DNA of 64,000 nucleotides, taken from the NCBI RefSeq assembly GCF_047948215.1, contig NC_134458.1, positions 146,576,536 through 146,640,535 of the forward strand. Direction: 5' to 3'. Below are positions 39,652 through 50,567 of this stretch, in pieces. How positions within the stretch are numbered: position 1 is the first letter of the stretch; each line of letters begins with the position of its first letter. The notes under the pieces are model-generated. The model was given only the letters and a program-made list of their open reading frames with translations. It had not been told where the DNA came from and did not search any database. The translations under genes were made by a program, and so were the position numbers. The stretch is from Lycorma delicatula. Taxonomy: Eukaryota; Arthropoda; Insecta; Hemiptera; Fulgoridae.

Positions 39652-40475
39652 AGTCACTGAAGATATACAAATACTATTTAACAGCAAAGTCATAAGTATT
39701 TAAACCCTATAAATCCATTTTGTTGTGGCAAAGAAACGCCAATTAAGTTCTCAGAAAAGACTGAGAAATATACAATTTATTTATTCCGAGTCTGCTATTC
39801 TCATAGTGATTTCTATAAATTTCTCATTGCCAATAATGACATGATACATTTCCTTATTGGGCTGTTTGTAACAATTTTTTTTAATATAATTTACAGCTGT
39901 TTTCTTTACTTAATAACATCTTACTTAATATCCTGTACTGCACCATTATTTTTTTATGTTTAAACTTATCTGATTAATTCCAAAAAAAAAAACAAAGTAG
40001 TCTTATTCTGAAGTGTAGATCTATAGATTTGTTGTTATACCCACAATAATTGTTGGCAAGGTTATTTTTTTGAATCCACCTCATGAACAAAGACAATTTA
40101 TCTTCAATTCTATAAAATAAAAATTACTTAGTTTGTTGTTTTTATTATAAAAAGACTGTTTTGCTGAAATCAAGCCAATATTTTCTAAAGATAGATTACT
40201 GACCTTAATGTTTGCACAAACCGTTTAGAGATCACAAACTAAAATTTAAAAAGTTTGCTAAAGGGCAATCTGCAATCTTAGATAATGAACGTATATAGAA
40301 GTGATACCTGCAAATAAACTTCCGATTTCTCAAGCTTTCTGCTTGTAGACTTGCCAGAAAACTTTACTTTGTAAACTATTTAGTATACACCCCATTTCTC
40401 TTAAATTTATCATTTATTTATTAAAATATTGTATTTTTCTAATCTTTTATTAAATTATGTTTGTATAATGACACT

Positions 40476-40514
<39 letters not shown>

Positions 40515-40515
40515 G

Positions 40516-40596
40516 GATGAATCCATTGATGAAAGATTTGAATCAAAGAAAAAATTTTCATTAGAAAATATTGTTGAAGAACCTCCTCAGATGTAA
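40516..40596 (+). CDS. Last coding exon G
   Basis: The acceptor TTTAATTTAG ends at 40515. Phase 0 matches the donor of exon F, and the frame reads DESIDERFESKKKFSLENIV then EEPPQM and TAA at 40594-40596. The acidic start continues the acidic end of exon F (SDPDDEDTE), giving a continuous acid-rich C-terminus. AATAAA signals follow within about 240 bases. Confidence 0.78.
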   Translation, partial: DESIDERFESKKKFSLENIVEEPPQM

Positions 40597-40788
40597 TGTA
40601 TGATTAAGAGTAAGATTTCACAAAATTAAAAAAAAAAAAGAAATTTTACAAAATACTGCAATAATTGTTTTCATTTTATTTATTTATTTTTTTTTTAGTA
40701 CAAAAATATTTAATTAAGGTGTAATATATTTAATTTTACAATTAACTTCAATTGATGTTATTAGTTAAAAAAAAAGAATTGTTGTTGA

Positions 40789-40833
40789 AATAAAATCGTA
40801 AAAAAACACTCAAGAAATGTTGAAAAAAATAAA
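40789..40833 (+). terminator. Pair of AATAAA polyadenylation signals after exon G
   Basis: AATAAA occurs at 40789-40794 and 40828-40833, about 195 and 235 bases after the stop. In DNA this rich in A the motif is common, so the assignment rests mainly on position. Confidence 0.45.
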
Positions 40834-41441
40834 ATTTGAAACTTAAATGCACACTTTGATTGTTAACAGTTATCATCAAATTATGTTATAAAATTATTTT
40901 TATTATTAGAGTTATGCTGAACAATATCAACCCCAAATTATGTTGGTAAGGGAATTAGTCAAAGTAAATATAAACAGAGAAACAAAACGATAGAATATAT
41001 ATCATTTTTTTTAAATTAAGAAAAACTTTTAGGATTCGCAAAAAAAAAAACCTTGAGAATAAAAAATAATTCTGAAATATACCAAAAAAAATTTTCAGAT
41101 TCAATAAGAAAGAAAAAGTTAATGTTTTACAGATGTCTTTAAAGAATGAACTAAAATACACTGACAAAGAAAATATTTGAATTCTTTAAAAGTTAACTAA
41201 CTTGGCTCTCAGAAGTCTGTAAAGACATGAGAGAAAAGAGATTATGGAATAGGAAATCTAGTATGGATAAGCTTTTAGAAAAGAATTCAAAAATTGGAAA
41301 CAGCCAATCCAAAACCAAAGAACCACAAATAGGAAAAAAGAAAGAAAGAAGTGGCACAGTAAATGATGTAGGAAGATTGGTAAAAAGAAAACAAAATAAG
41401 GCAAAATGAAAGTTGTAAAACAGTCCCATCCAAGTAGTAAA

Positions 41442-41492
<51 letters not shown>

Positions 41493-41810
41493 CATTATCT
41501 TTCTATATATATATATATATGGAAAGATAATGGTGGGAAAATGTCATCGTGTGTGTGCATACACATTGTACATTAATACAATTTGTAGAATGGCTAGGCA
41601 ATTATAAGTTGTATATGTAAGTCTAAACAGGATTGTTTATAATATATAAACAATCCAGTTCATATATAGATGTGCGAGTGTGTGTGCACACATACTCACA
41701 TGGACATTCTTGTAACATGTTTAAATACCCATCATTATTTTTTTAAATTAAGCAGTTGATGACACACTTATAATCACCAGAAGTATAGATTGTGTATAGA
41801 AAAATAGTTA
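40834..41810. other. A+T-rich intergenic DNA with an (AT)n run
   Basis: No supported gene. A pure (AT)n microsatellite occupies about 41446-41487 and a second shorter one about 41503-41520. The second is enclosed by inverted arms (ATTATCTTTC and GAAAGATAAT). The Tyr-Ile open frame here is a translation of the repeat. Confidence 0.7.
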
Positions 41811-41812
41811 TA

Positions 41813-43081
41813 CTGGGTGTACAAAAGAATACCAGGGTTTTAATTTGTTACATCTCTTGAAGTGTACAGTGTTGATTTAAGGCTAGATCAGAGACCCAAA
41901 ATGACAGCTTTAGTTGTGCACATGGCCATAAACTGATTCCTTATCTTTCTGCTTGACATTAAGTCTTGTGTGTTTTGCTGTTTGCTAAATCTGAATCTGT
42001 AGTTACAGTTCAATGAGCGTTCTATGGAAAGTTTCATTATGATCCTCTAAGTGACAATAACATTCGTCCATGGCATATCATTTCTAAACCACTGGATGTC
42101 TGTGTAAAGGGAAGAATATGGGATGATCAAGGGTGAAGAAAATATCAATTGTATCAAGCCCCCTGTGAGTCCTATCAATTTTGAAGGCCAATCATGGACT
42201 AGTAATGCCACTGGTGACAGTGCAGAATGTTTTAAGGAAATACTTACATACGCTTCCATACCGTTTACAGCTGTCACATGCTTTGAAGCCTACAACTAGG
42301 TTGTCTGTGCTCAGTCTTTGCAATCAAAATGTTGCTGTATGAAGATGACAACTTGATTGTATTGTGTTTAGTGATGAGTCAACTTTTCATCTTAAGGGAA
42401 GGTATGGGGGGTAAGAAAATCACCTTTAACAATTACAGTGAGAAAGGGACTCTCAAGAATTAAACGTTTTTTGCGCAATATCCTGATGGTACGTTTACAG
42501 GCCTTTCTTTTTTCTGAAGCATGCATAACAGGTGTTTGTTATCTGCATATGCTGCGTATGTAGCTCTTTCTTCAACTGCAAAAGAGACCAGAGAATTTTA
42601 TTTGACAACAAGATGGTGTGCCTCCTCACTAGCATAACTCTGTATGGTATTTGAATGATATTTTCCCAATTGCTGGATCAGTCGCTGTGGACTTGATGAC
42701 AGAATTTCTTTGCTATGGCCTCCAAGGTTACCCTTTCTGATCCCATTTGATTTTTCTCCTTTGTGGTTTTATAAATGATCTTGTGTATGTGGCTCTGCTA
42801 CCTATTGATCTACCCAATTTTAGGCATTGGATTGAAGCAACTGTCGTTTCCATTATTCCAGACATACTGGTTAAAGATATTGAATGAACTGTCCTATCAG
42901 TTGGATGTGTGCTGTATGAAAGGTGTTCACTTTCAATGCCTGTAGAGAAAAACTGTAAGACTTTAATTTTATTTGCGATCCATTACTGCAAGTAAAATTT
43001 TAAGAGTTACTACATTTTGATCTTAGCCAAGAGATATTAAATAGCTTTAAAACCCTGATATTCTTTTTTTAACATTCTGTG
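41813..43081 (+). mobile_element. Decayed mariner-like transposon with long inverted ends
   Basis: Both ends share GAATACCAGGGTTTTAA (left, near 41827) and GAATATCAGGGTTTTAA (complement of the right end, near 43045), followed inward by a second matching word, ATCTCTTG. TA sits outside each end (41811-41812, 43082-43083). The ~1.27-kb length is typical of mariner. The plus strand codes for transposase fragments in order: QNVLRKYLHTLPYRLQLSHA near 42225-42285, IVFSDESTFHLKG near 42363-42400, QQDGVPP near 42610, then DLVYVAPLPIDLPNFRHWIE near 42780-42835. Stops and frameshifts abound. Confidence 0.9.
42047..42960 (+). pseudogene. Broken mariner-type transposase
   Basis: This is the coding relic of the element at 41813-43081. 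The first visible catalytic block (FSDES) and the second (QQDG) keep their Asp. The third block region near 42720-42760 (YPF...SHLIFLLCGF) has lost the SPD/E form. In-frame stops follow NVAV near 42338 and recur later, so no protein is expected. Confidence 0.85.
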
Positions 43082-43083
43082 TA

Positions 43084-44065
43084 TTCAACACAAACTGATA
43101 TTAAATAATTTAGATAAGCACCATTTCATTCATCAGTAGGAAAGTTGATCAGCTATTCTTGTTAGCAGCATTTTAGTTACTTCATTTCTTTTGCTGATTT
43201 TATTGATTGCTTTCAGAAAAAAAACTCTTATGTAGAAAACCTTGTAACAGTACAGAAATGAAAGAAAGTCAAGCTACTTATTACTACATAATCTCAGATA
43301 ACATCCAGTTTGTTTGTAAATGGAAAAAAAAACAAAGAACTCAATGACTTACCCTAAGAGGAAACAAAATTAAATAACACAGTAGAACTTAAACCTTCTG
43401 TAAACCAAGAAAGATTCAAACAAACTTTTTGCACTTTTACAGTTTAACTAAAGAAGTTATAGAGCTTGTTAGAGAAGAAATAAGTTTTCTCTTACACCTG
43501 ATGTTCAGAAAGAAGTCCTAAAAGACTGTTCCAAAAGTTTCTCTGTGAAAATGTTTAACACTGACAATCTACTAACCGCTTTTAAGGCATAATGTTTATT
43601 TAATTAATATATAGTCAACAAACAAGTGTGATTTAAAAAATGTGGTGGATAAGAGATTCTAAATCATTTTAGCAGTTAAAAAGATTAGGGAAAAAAACAG
43701 AAAATTTTAAGAAATGAAATTTTTTTATCATAAATTTTTTTCAGTTACACTTGATGCATATCTCTGTAGCTTTCTGTTCTGTGCTAATCTTTTAATTTTT
43801 ATGTATTTGTTAAATCATACATAACCAATTATTATCTTTTCCACAATGTTTCCATTTTCTGATGCTAAAGTATCAAATTTGGAACATCATAATATCTTAT
43901 ATGATTTATTGTTTGTGTTTTCATGTAAAAATAACCCCTCCTGGTTGTTCACCTATAAAAATAAAAATATTGATTCCAGTTTTACTACAAAAAACTGTAA
44001 GAAACCAACTTGTCACAGGTTTCTTTATTTTGAGATTGATTTTAAACCTTTTATCTTTAAACTTT
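43084..44065. other. A+T-rich spacer
   Basis: No supported gene or repeat. The open frame at 43846-44274 runs into the 3' end of the adjacent LINE on the wrong strand and is a shadow. Confidence 0.6.
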
Positions 44066-44369
44066 TTTTTTGTCTTCAGTCATTTGACTGGTTTGATGCA
44101 GCTCTCCAAGATCCCCTATCTAGTGCTAGTCGTTTCATTTCAGTATATTCCCTTCATCCTACATCCCTAACAATTTGTTTTACATATTCCAAACGTTGCC
44201 TACCTGCACAATTTTTTCCTTCTACCTGTCCCTCCAATATTAAAGCAACTATTCCAGTCTGTCTCTTCTTTTAACTATATTTTTCCAAATGCTTCTTTCT
44301 TCTTCATCTATTTGTCACAACACCTCTTCATTTGTCACTTTATCCACCCATCTGATTTTTAACATTCTC

Positions 44370-45560
44370 CTATAGCATCACATTTCCAAAGCTTCTAATC
44401 TTTTTATTCTCAGGTACTCCAATCGTCCAAGTTTCACTACCATATAGAGTGACTCTCCAATTATATACTTTCAAAAATATTTTCCTGACATTTAAATTAA
44501 TTTTTGATGTAAACAAATGATATTTCTGACTGAAGGCTCGTTTCGCCTGTGGTATTTGGCATTTTATATTGCTCTTGCTTCGTCCATCTTTAGTAATTCT
44601 ACTTCCCAAATAACAAAATTCTTCTACCTCCATAATCTTTTCTCCTCCTATTTTCACATTCAGTGGTTCATCTTCGATATTTCTACTACATTTCATTACT
44701 TTCGTTTTGTTCTTGTTTATTTTCATGCGGTAGTTCTTGTGTAGGACTTCATCCATGCCATTCATTGTTTCTTTTAAATCCTTTTTACGCTCAGCTAGAA
44801 TTACTATATCATCAGCAAATTGTAGCATCTTTATCTTTTCACCTTGTACTGTTACTCCGAATCTAAATTGTTCTTTAATATCATTAACTGCTAGTTCTAC
44901 GTAAAGATTAAAAAGTAGCGGGGATAGGGAACATCCTTGTCAGACTCCCTTTCTTATTACGGCTTCTTTCTTATATTCTTCAGTTATTGCTGTTTGGTTC
45001 CTGTAAATGTTAGCAATCGTTCTTCTACCTCTGTATTTGAACTCTAATTTTTTTTAAATGCTGAACATTTTATTCCAGTCTGCAATATCGAATGCCTTTT
45101 CTAGGTCTATAAACGCCAAGTATGTTGGTTTGTTTTTCTTTAATCTTCCTTCTACTATTAATCTGAGGCCTAAAATTGCTTCCCTTACCCCTATACTTTT
45201 CCTGAAACCAAATTGGTCTTCTCCAAACACTTCTTCCACTCTCCTCTCAATTCTTCTGTACAGAATTCTAGTTAAGCTTTTTGATGCATGACTAGTTAAG
45301 CTAATTGTTCTGTATTCTTCACATTTATCTGCTCCTGCTTTCTTTGGTATCATGACTATAACACTGTTTCTGAAGTCTGACGGATCTTCACCTTTTTCAT
45401 AAATATTACACACCAGTTTGTATAATCTATCAATCGCTTCCTCACCTGCACTGTGCAGTAATTCTACAGTTATTCCATATATTCCAGGAGCCTTTCTGCC
45501 ATTCAAATCTTTAAATGCTCCCTTAAATTCAGATCTCAGTATTGTTTCTCCCCTTTCATC
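44370..45560 (-). pseudogene. LINE reverse transcriptase, nearly intact
   Basis: The pieces at 45054-45506 and 44370-44828 are joined by readable coding sequence (KLEFKYRGRRTIANIYRNQT and so on). It runs to RKGV-stop-QGCSLSPLLFNLYVEL near 44945, where the usual Arg codon CGA has become TGA. Another stop follows MFSI near 45054. The catalytic Asp residues of motif A (AFIDLEKAFD) and motif C (FADD) are both kept. With only a few lesions it looks fairly young, but it cannot make full-length protein. Confidence 0.88.
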
Positions 45561-45989
45561 TTCTGCAACTTACTCTTCTTCCTCTATAACACCAGTTTCA
45601 AATTCATTTCCTCTGTATAACTCTTCAATATATTCCACCCACTTATCGACTTTGCCTTTGGTATTATAAATCGGTGTACCATCGATTAACACATTATTAG
45701 ATTTTAATTTATGTACCCCAAAATGTTTTCCTTAACTTTCCTGTATGTTCCGTCTATTTTACCAATGTTCATTTCTCTTTCCACTTCTGAACACTTTTCT
45801 TTAATCCACTATTCTTTTGCTAGTTTGCACTTCCTGTTTATAGTATTTCTTAATTGTCAATAGTTTCTTTTACTTTCTTCATCACTAGCATTCTTATATT
45901 TTCTACGTTCATCCATCAGCTGCAATATATCGTCTGAAACCCAAGGTTTTCTACCAGTTCTCTTTGTTCCATCTAAGTTCGCTTCTGCT

Positions 45990-46900
45990 GATTTAAGAAT
46001 TTCCTTTCTATCATTCTCCAATTCTTCTTCTACATTTTCTACTTTATCTTTTTTTCTCTGACCTCTTGCGTTGTCCTCCTCAAAATTCTTACCTCCTCCT
46101 CCTCAAGTTTCTCTAAATTCCACTGATTCATCTGACACCTTTTCTTCAGGTTTTTAAACCCCAATCTACATTTCATTATCACCAAATTATGGTCGCCATC
46201 AATGGCTGCTCCAGGGTAAGTTTTGTAGTAAACGAGTTGATTTCTAAATCTTTACTTAACCATGATATAATCAATCTGATAGCTTGCAGAATCGCCTGGC
46301 TTTTTCCGTGTGTATATTCTTCTATTATGATTTTTAAACTGGGTGTTGGCAATTACTAAATTATACATCGTGCAAAACTCTATAAGTTGGTTCCCCCTCA
46401 TTCCTTTTGCCCGGCCCGTATTCACCCACTATATTTCCTTCCTTGCTTTTTCCAATGCAAGTTTGCATTCCAGTGCTTTTCCTTGCATTTTAATCTCCTT
46501 TTAAGTGTTTAATTGCTTCGTTAATTTCTTCTTATAGACCCACTCTACCTCATCATCATCATGGGCGCTTGTAGGCATATAGATGCTAACAATCGTTGTC
46601 AGTTTATGTTCTGATTTTATCCTTATTGCAATGATTCTATCGCTATGCATTTTGAAATACTCTATTCTCTTCTCTATCTTCTTGTTCATTATGAAACCTA
46701 CTCCTGCCTACCCTTTATTTGAAGCTGAGTTAATTATTCTAAAATCACCTGACCAAAAGTCGTTTTCCTCTTCCCGCCAAATCTTGCTAATTCCTACTAC
46801 ATCTACATTTATCCTATCCATTTCCCTCTTTAAATTTTCTAACTTACCAACCTTTTTAAGTTTCTAACATTCCACACTCTGACTCGTAGAATATTATTTT
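45990..46900 (-). pseudogene. LINE apurinic-type endonuclease fragment
   Basis: Minus-strand reading gives RILRVRMWNVRNLK near 46880, then IIAIRIKSEHKLTTIVSIYM, VNTGRAKGMRGNQLIEFCTM, ANTQFKNHNRRIYTRKKPGD, IDYIMVK and DGDHNLVIMKCRLGF, in the order of the exonuclease-endonuclease-phosphatase domain of LINEs. Stops and frameshifts interrupt it, for example after QLNT near 46500. Confidence 0.85.
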
Positions 46901-47280
46901 TTAATTTTCTGGTGATCTCTTCTTAATAGTCCTAGAAATCCGAACCGGGGACTAGTTTACAACCGGAATATTTTACCAAAGAAGGCATCATTGCTATATG
47001 AAAATGCAGAGAGCTACATTTTCTTGGAAAAAAAGCAACTGTAGTTTTCCATTGCTTTAAGCTGTGCAGTACTCAGAGGACTGAGTGATGTTGATATGGC
47101 CATTTAAGTCGTCCTAACCTATGCCCTTAACAACTACTGCCCTCTTTCAGGAATCATTCCTTAGTCTGGCTCTCAACAGATACCTCTCCGATATGGTTGC
47201 ACCTTCGGTCCAGCTACTCTGTATCCCTGAGCACTCAAGCCCCCTCACCAACAGCAAGGTCTCATGATTCATAGAGGAGG

Positions 47281-47839
47281 ATTTGTGTAAAGTTACACAT
47301 TTGTGTAAAGTTTTTGTTTCGGTAAAAACAATAGATTCTATTAATAAATAATATTGCAGCGTAGTATAGTAATCGGTTTTTATTTTTTTATTTCTTAATT
47401 TTTATTATCTATACAGACATTTAATTGAAAATAGTAGTTGATTAGTTTAAAAATATTTTTTTTCTTGCAAAATAGTAATGATTTTAAGCTGTTACATTTA
47501 ATTAAAAGTGTCCTTGAATTTAATTTTTTTTTTTTTTTTAGCATTAGATAATAAATTTCAGAACTAATACTTATCGGAAAATCGTTTTTTTTTTTGTTAT
47601 AGTTGAGTACAAAACTTAAATGAATTTCTTCAAATTTTAACAATTTTACAAAACTATCCATAAAAAATAATAATAGTTAACTTACTTTTTAGTTGTAATC
47701 TACTCAAAATTTATGATTGCTCAAATTTATTTTTTTTAATTACAGTATTTAACTTTCTTATTATTTCCATAAATAAATACGAGTAGTCAGATTTATATTA
47801 TGACTATACAGTAATATTTTTATTTTATTTTAAAACATA
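47281..47839. other. A+T-rich spacer between LINE and MITE
   Basis: Poly-T tracts and short open frames only; nothing supported. Confidence 0.6.
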
Positions 47840-48510
47840 CAGTGTTCATAAAGTAAGGCAACCCGTAAATAACTTTTCAACCACTGAACGTATCAGATGC
47901 TCCTATCATGGAGGGGTCGATTTTTTTGGTATGAGTTCACCACAACCCAAGCACCCAGACGGCCCTCATGGGGAAGGAAGCAACTCAAAAATCTTTAAAA
48001 ATAAGGACAAATTTTAAAGGATATTGAAAATAATAAATTTTAAACTAAAAACTTTTCGGACTGCGACAACCCTAACCAAACTTATGTTAATTTAATATTT
48101 TTCACACCTATTTTCAAATGAAATTTAATATCTCTTAACCTGAAAAATAAAAAAATTAAATTTAGCAAATGCTCCTTCCTTAAAACGATCTATTTTTCGA
48201 CATGAGATCACTATTCGATGTACACTGTAGGTCAATTTTGAAACTATCTGTGAAAAATATTAAATGGTAATCATTTCTCTAACAGTTGACGGAGTTCAAT
48301 GCTTTTTACGTTTTTTTCAACCCCCTTTGAAAATAATTTATCACAACCCAACTCTTTCCATTTATTTTTTTTTACCTACCTTCCATGAAGATTTGGCCTT
48401 GAGGTGGCCTCGTACCAAAACAATACCTTGTTTTAAAGTAGAAGCGTTTATTAAATGTAAATTTTTTATGGTTAATTGTTGAGAAATGGTTGGCGTCCTT
48501 TATGAACCTA
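47840..48510. mobile_element. MITE or foldback element with long inverted ends
   Basis: The left end reads GTTCATAAAGTAAGGCAACC (from 47844) and the complement of the right end reads GTTCATAAAGGACGCCAACC (from 48508 inward), with TA outside both. Weaker inverted similarity continues inward: the left arm's CCCATGAGGGCC-type complement matches CCATGAAGATTTGGCC at 48384. This implies arms of more than 100 bases. There is no transposase. It lies just outside the 5' end of the LINE at 44066-47280. Confidence 0.72.
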
Positions 48511-48625
48511 TATAATCAATTAACTAAATTATAATTTAACACTATTTATACATTCCTAACGAAATTTGACTGAAATTAAAATTTTACTAGTATGAGTTTT
48601 ATGTACCTCTTCAAAAAATTACTTG

Positions 48626-48704
48626 CACCTTCGGTCCAGCTACTCTAAATCACTGAGCACTCAAGCCCCCTCACCAACGGCAAGGTCTCATGATTCATAG
48701 AGGG
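48626..48704 (-). mobile_element. Second copy of the LINE 5' end, ~79-bp fragment
   Basis: TTGCACCTTCGGTCCAGCTA through TCTCATGATTCATAGAGG repeats 47201-47279 almost exactly and then stops on both sides. It is an isolated fragment of the LINE's 5' end, about 1.4 kb outside the main copy. Confidence 0.85.
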
Positions 48705-50250
48705 AGTTTTTTAACATATTTTTTCATAGCGCAACTTTCAAACTTTCTTCAAAAGTCTTTGTATATTTACTTTCCTGTTGTTCATATTCCACCATAAATA
48801 TAAAAAACTGTTACACTTTAATAAATATCTTAAAAAGTTCCTCTTTAATTCCTAAATCTATGACTGAAATAACAAATCTCTTTCCCACAAATTTCCAGAA
48901 AAGTACTTTTCTGTCCTTCTACTTATCTATGTCTAATATCTTCTTGACATTGTTTATACTTTGTGATTTTTACTGTCTAAATTAAAAGATTCTTTGACTT
49001 ATTAAAATTTAATTCACCATTTAACTTCCTTTTTAGTATATTGTTTTATAATTTTTTTTTTAAATTAAATTTTCCTTATCAGTGAAATATTGAAGATTTT
49101 TTTTTGTGAATAAATCTTTGCTTCTTAAACCAATAAAAAAATTATGACAAGATAGTTTTTCTCCAAGTCATTATTTTTATTCATATATACATTTATATTT
49201 TTTTCAATACTTATACAAAAATATACAGTTTTAAGATGGATTTAGCCGATTTAAAATATAACAATTTTTTACTTTTGTAAAATTACCTTCAGCTGCTGTG
49301 ATCAGCATTGTTTCTGTTCTATGATTCCTAGTTAAGTTATTTAGGGAGATGTGAGCATTGTAAATAGTGAGAAGTATGTTAGCTTTCAACTCATTGTCTG
49401 TCTCTTTAATATCACGAAAAGTTTTTTCAGCATGTCTGTATATTCCATAGCATTAGGCGAATTAAGATGAGGGCCCTCATTTTTATATATGTATAATTTA
49501 TATGTTTTTAATGTTTCACTTATAATTTGCTTCAAGAAGGAGGCTAGCTAATGTTACATATTACAAAGGGTTCTTTTATAAATTCACTGCATCTTTATTT
49601 TAACTTGTATTGTAAAAACATTATATATTAACTGTAGTCGGAATTCTTAATTAAGTTACAGAAACATAACACAAATAAAATATTTTACAACTAATAACAA
49701 AGTTATTAAACAATTATTTAACATTCATGAATGAAATAAGTATATAAATACAGCAAACAGTGTCTTACAATAAGAAGAAAGATACACAAAATATATAATG
49801 CATTTAACAACTAGATAAATAAAATGGTAACGCATTTTAAAACCCTTAAACAAAATAATATATTCAAACACTAAATCATAGCTTATTGCAATGGTGCAGA
49901 AGTTTGCTATTTGCCTTCTTGAATCTAAAAATAAAAGTTGAGGTCCTTATCGACCAATTATATTTTAACTTTAATGGCTCCTTAATGCTATCACTATTTG
50001 CTGTTTAATATGCAGTACTTGTTGCCAAGATCTAATTCAAAACAAATCCTAGCCAGGTATTTCAGAGATGTAAAAAGTTACAGGAACACTCGCTATAAAC
50101 AATGGATGCTTGTTCACCATACAACGCTATGGCAACCAAAGCTGTAATAGATACCTGGAGATTCTGATAATATAATTAAAATCAAATAATTTAAATACAA
50201 AATATAACAATACTAAGTAGTATAGGAAGTGACAGAGTTCAAATTAATAA
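48705..50250. other. A+T-rich spacer
   Basis: No supported gene, RNA or repeat. Confidence 0.55.
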
Positions 50251-50567
50251 CGGTTCTTATCGTTATCTGCCCGTCACGTACTTAAAGGTTAGGTTAGGTT
50301 ACGTTGCTGGAAACTGGTCCTAAAATTATAGATTACTTTCTTATATACGGTACGTTTTATTTCATGTGGCACAGACCGCCATTATCTGGAGTCATACTTA
50401 GAGGAGTTAATGAAGTTCGCGAAAAAGACGCGTTTGACGCTATGAGGCGATTAAGGACACTTGGCCGCCTGCAAAAATGTGAGACAAGTGCAATGTATTG
50501 TAGTAGTAGTAACGGGCGGTTTGATTAAAACGACTGTACGTGCCGGGAGGATAACCGATAAGTACCG
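50251..50567. mobile_element. G+C-richer MITE with ~32-bp inverted ends and GGTTA repeats
   Basis: The left end CGGTTCTTATCGTTATCTG then CCCGTCACGTAC matches the complement of the right end CGGTACTTATCGGTTATCC then TCCCGGCACGTAC with a few changes. The ~317-bp interior is clearly richer in G+C and CpG than its surroundings. It includes GGTTAGGTTAGGTTA at 50287-50301. A 74-residue open frame crosses it (50304-50528) with no recognisable domain. The flanking duplication is not clear. A non-autonomous DNA transposon is the best reading. Confidence 0.7.
50287..50301 (+). repeat. Three GGTTA units, telomere-like
   Basis: GGTTAGGTTAGGTTA equals the insect telomere repeat TTAGG in tandem. With only three units inside a MITE it is more likely part of that element than an old telomere. 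Confidence 0.6.

Larger units (their letters stand above)
37119..40515 (+). other. Intron between exons F and G
   Basis: The intron is bounded by GTATGT at 37119 and by an acceptor with a run of about 28 T before TTTAATTTAG at 40515. It contains a complete SINE at 39349-39651, a second-family SINE head at about 38862-38950, and a G+C-richer stretch of unknown origin at about 37600-37910. Confidence 0.65.
44066..47280 (-). mobile_element. Near full-length non-LTR retrotransposon (LINE), minus strand
   Basis: On the minus strand the element reads from a 5' end near 47280, through an endonuclease region (about 46900-45990), to a reverse transcriptase (about 45560-44400). It ends with ATCAAACCAGTCAAATGACT, GAAGAC and an A run (T run at 44063-44071). 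Endonuclease words include IVSIYMPTSAHDDDEVEWVY, IDYIMVK and DGDHNLVIMKCRLGF. Reverse-transcriptase motifs include IPKKAGADKCEEYRTISLTS, FGFRKSIGVREAI, AFIDLEKAFD (catalytic motif A) and MLQFADDIVILAERK (catalytic FADD). The C-terminal LGSRITKDGRS and LYGSETWT blocks are typical of RTE-like insect elements. Frames are broken in several places. Confidence 0.9.

Noticed and set aside
41193..41495. Open frame with a Tyr-Ile repeat
   Set aside because: The start is a translation of an (AT)n run; the rest is opposite strand to A-rich DNA and low complexity.
44517..45669. Plus-strand frames of 67-83 residues over the LINE
   Set aside because: They are shadows of the minus-strand reverse transcriptase.
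50287..50301. Interstitial telomere or chromosome fusion site
   Set aside because: Only three GGTTA units are present and they lie within a transposon-like element, too few to argue for a relic telomere.
50304..50528. 74-residue open frame as a gene
   Set aside because: It lies inside a MITE-like inverted-repeat element, has no recognisable domain, and the frame is likely kept open by the higher G+C content.
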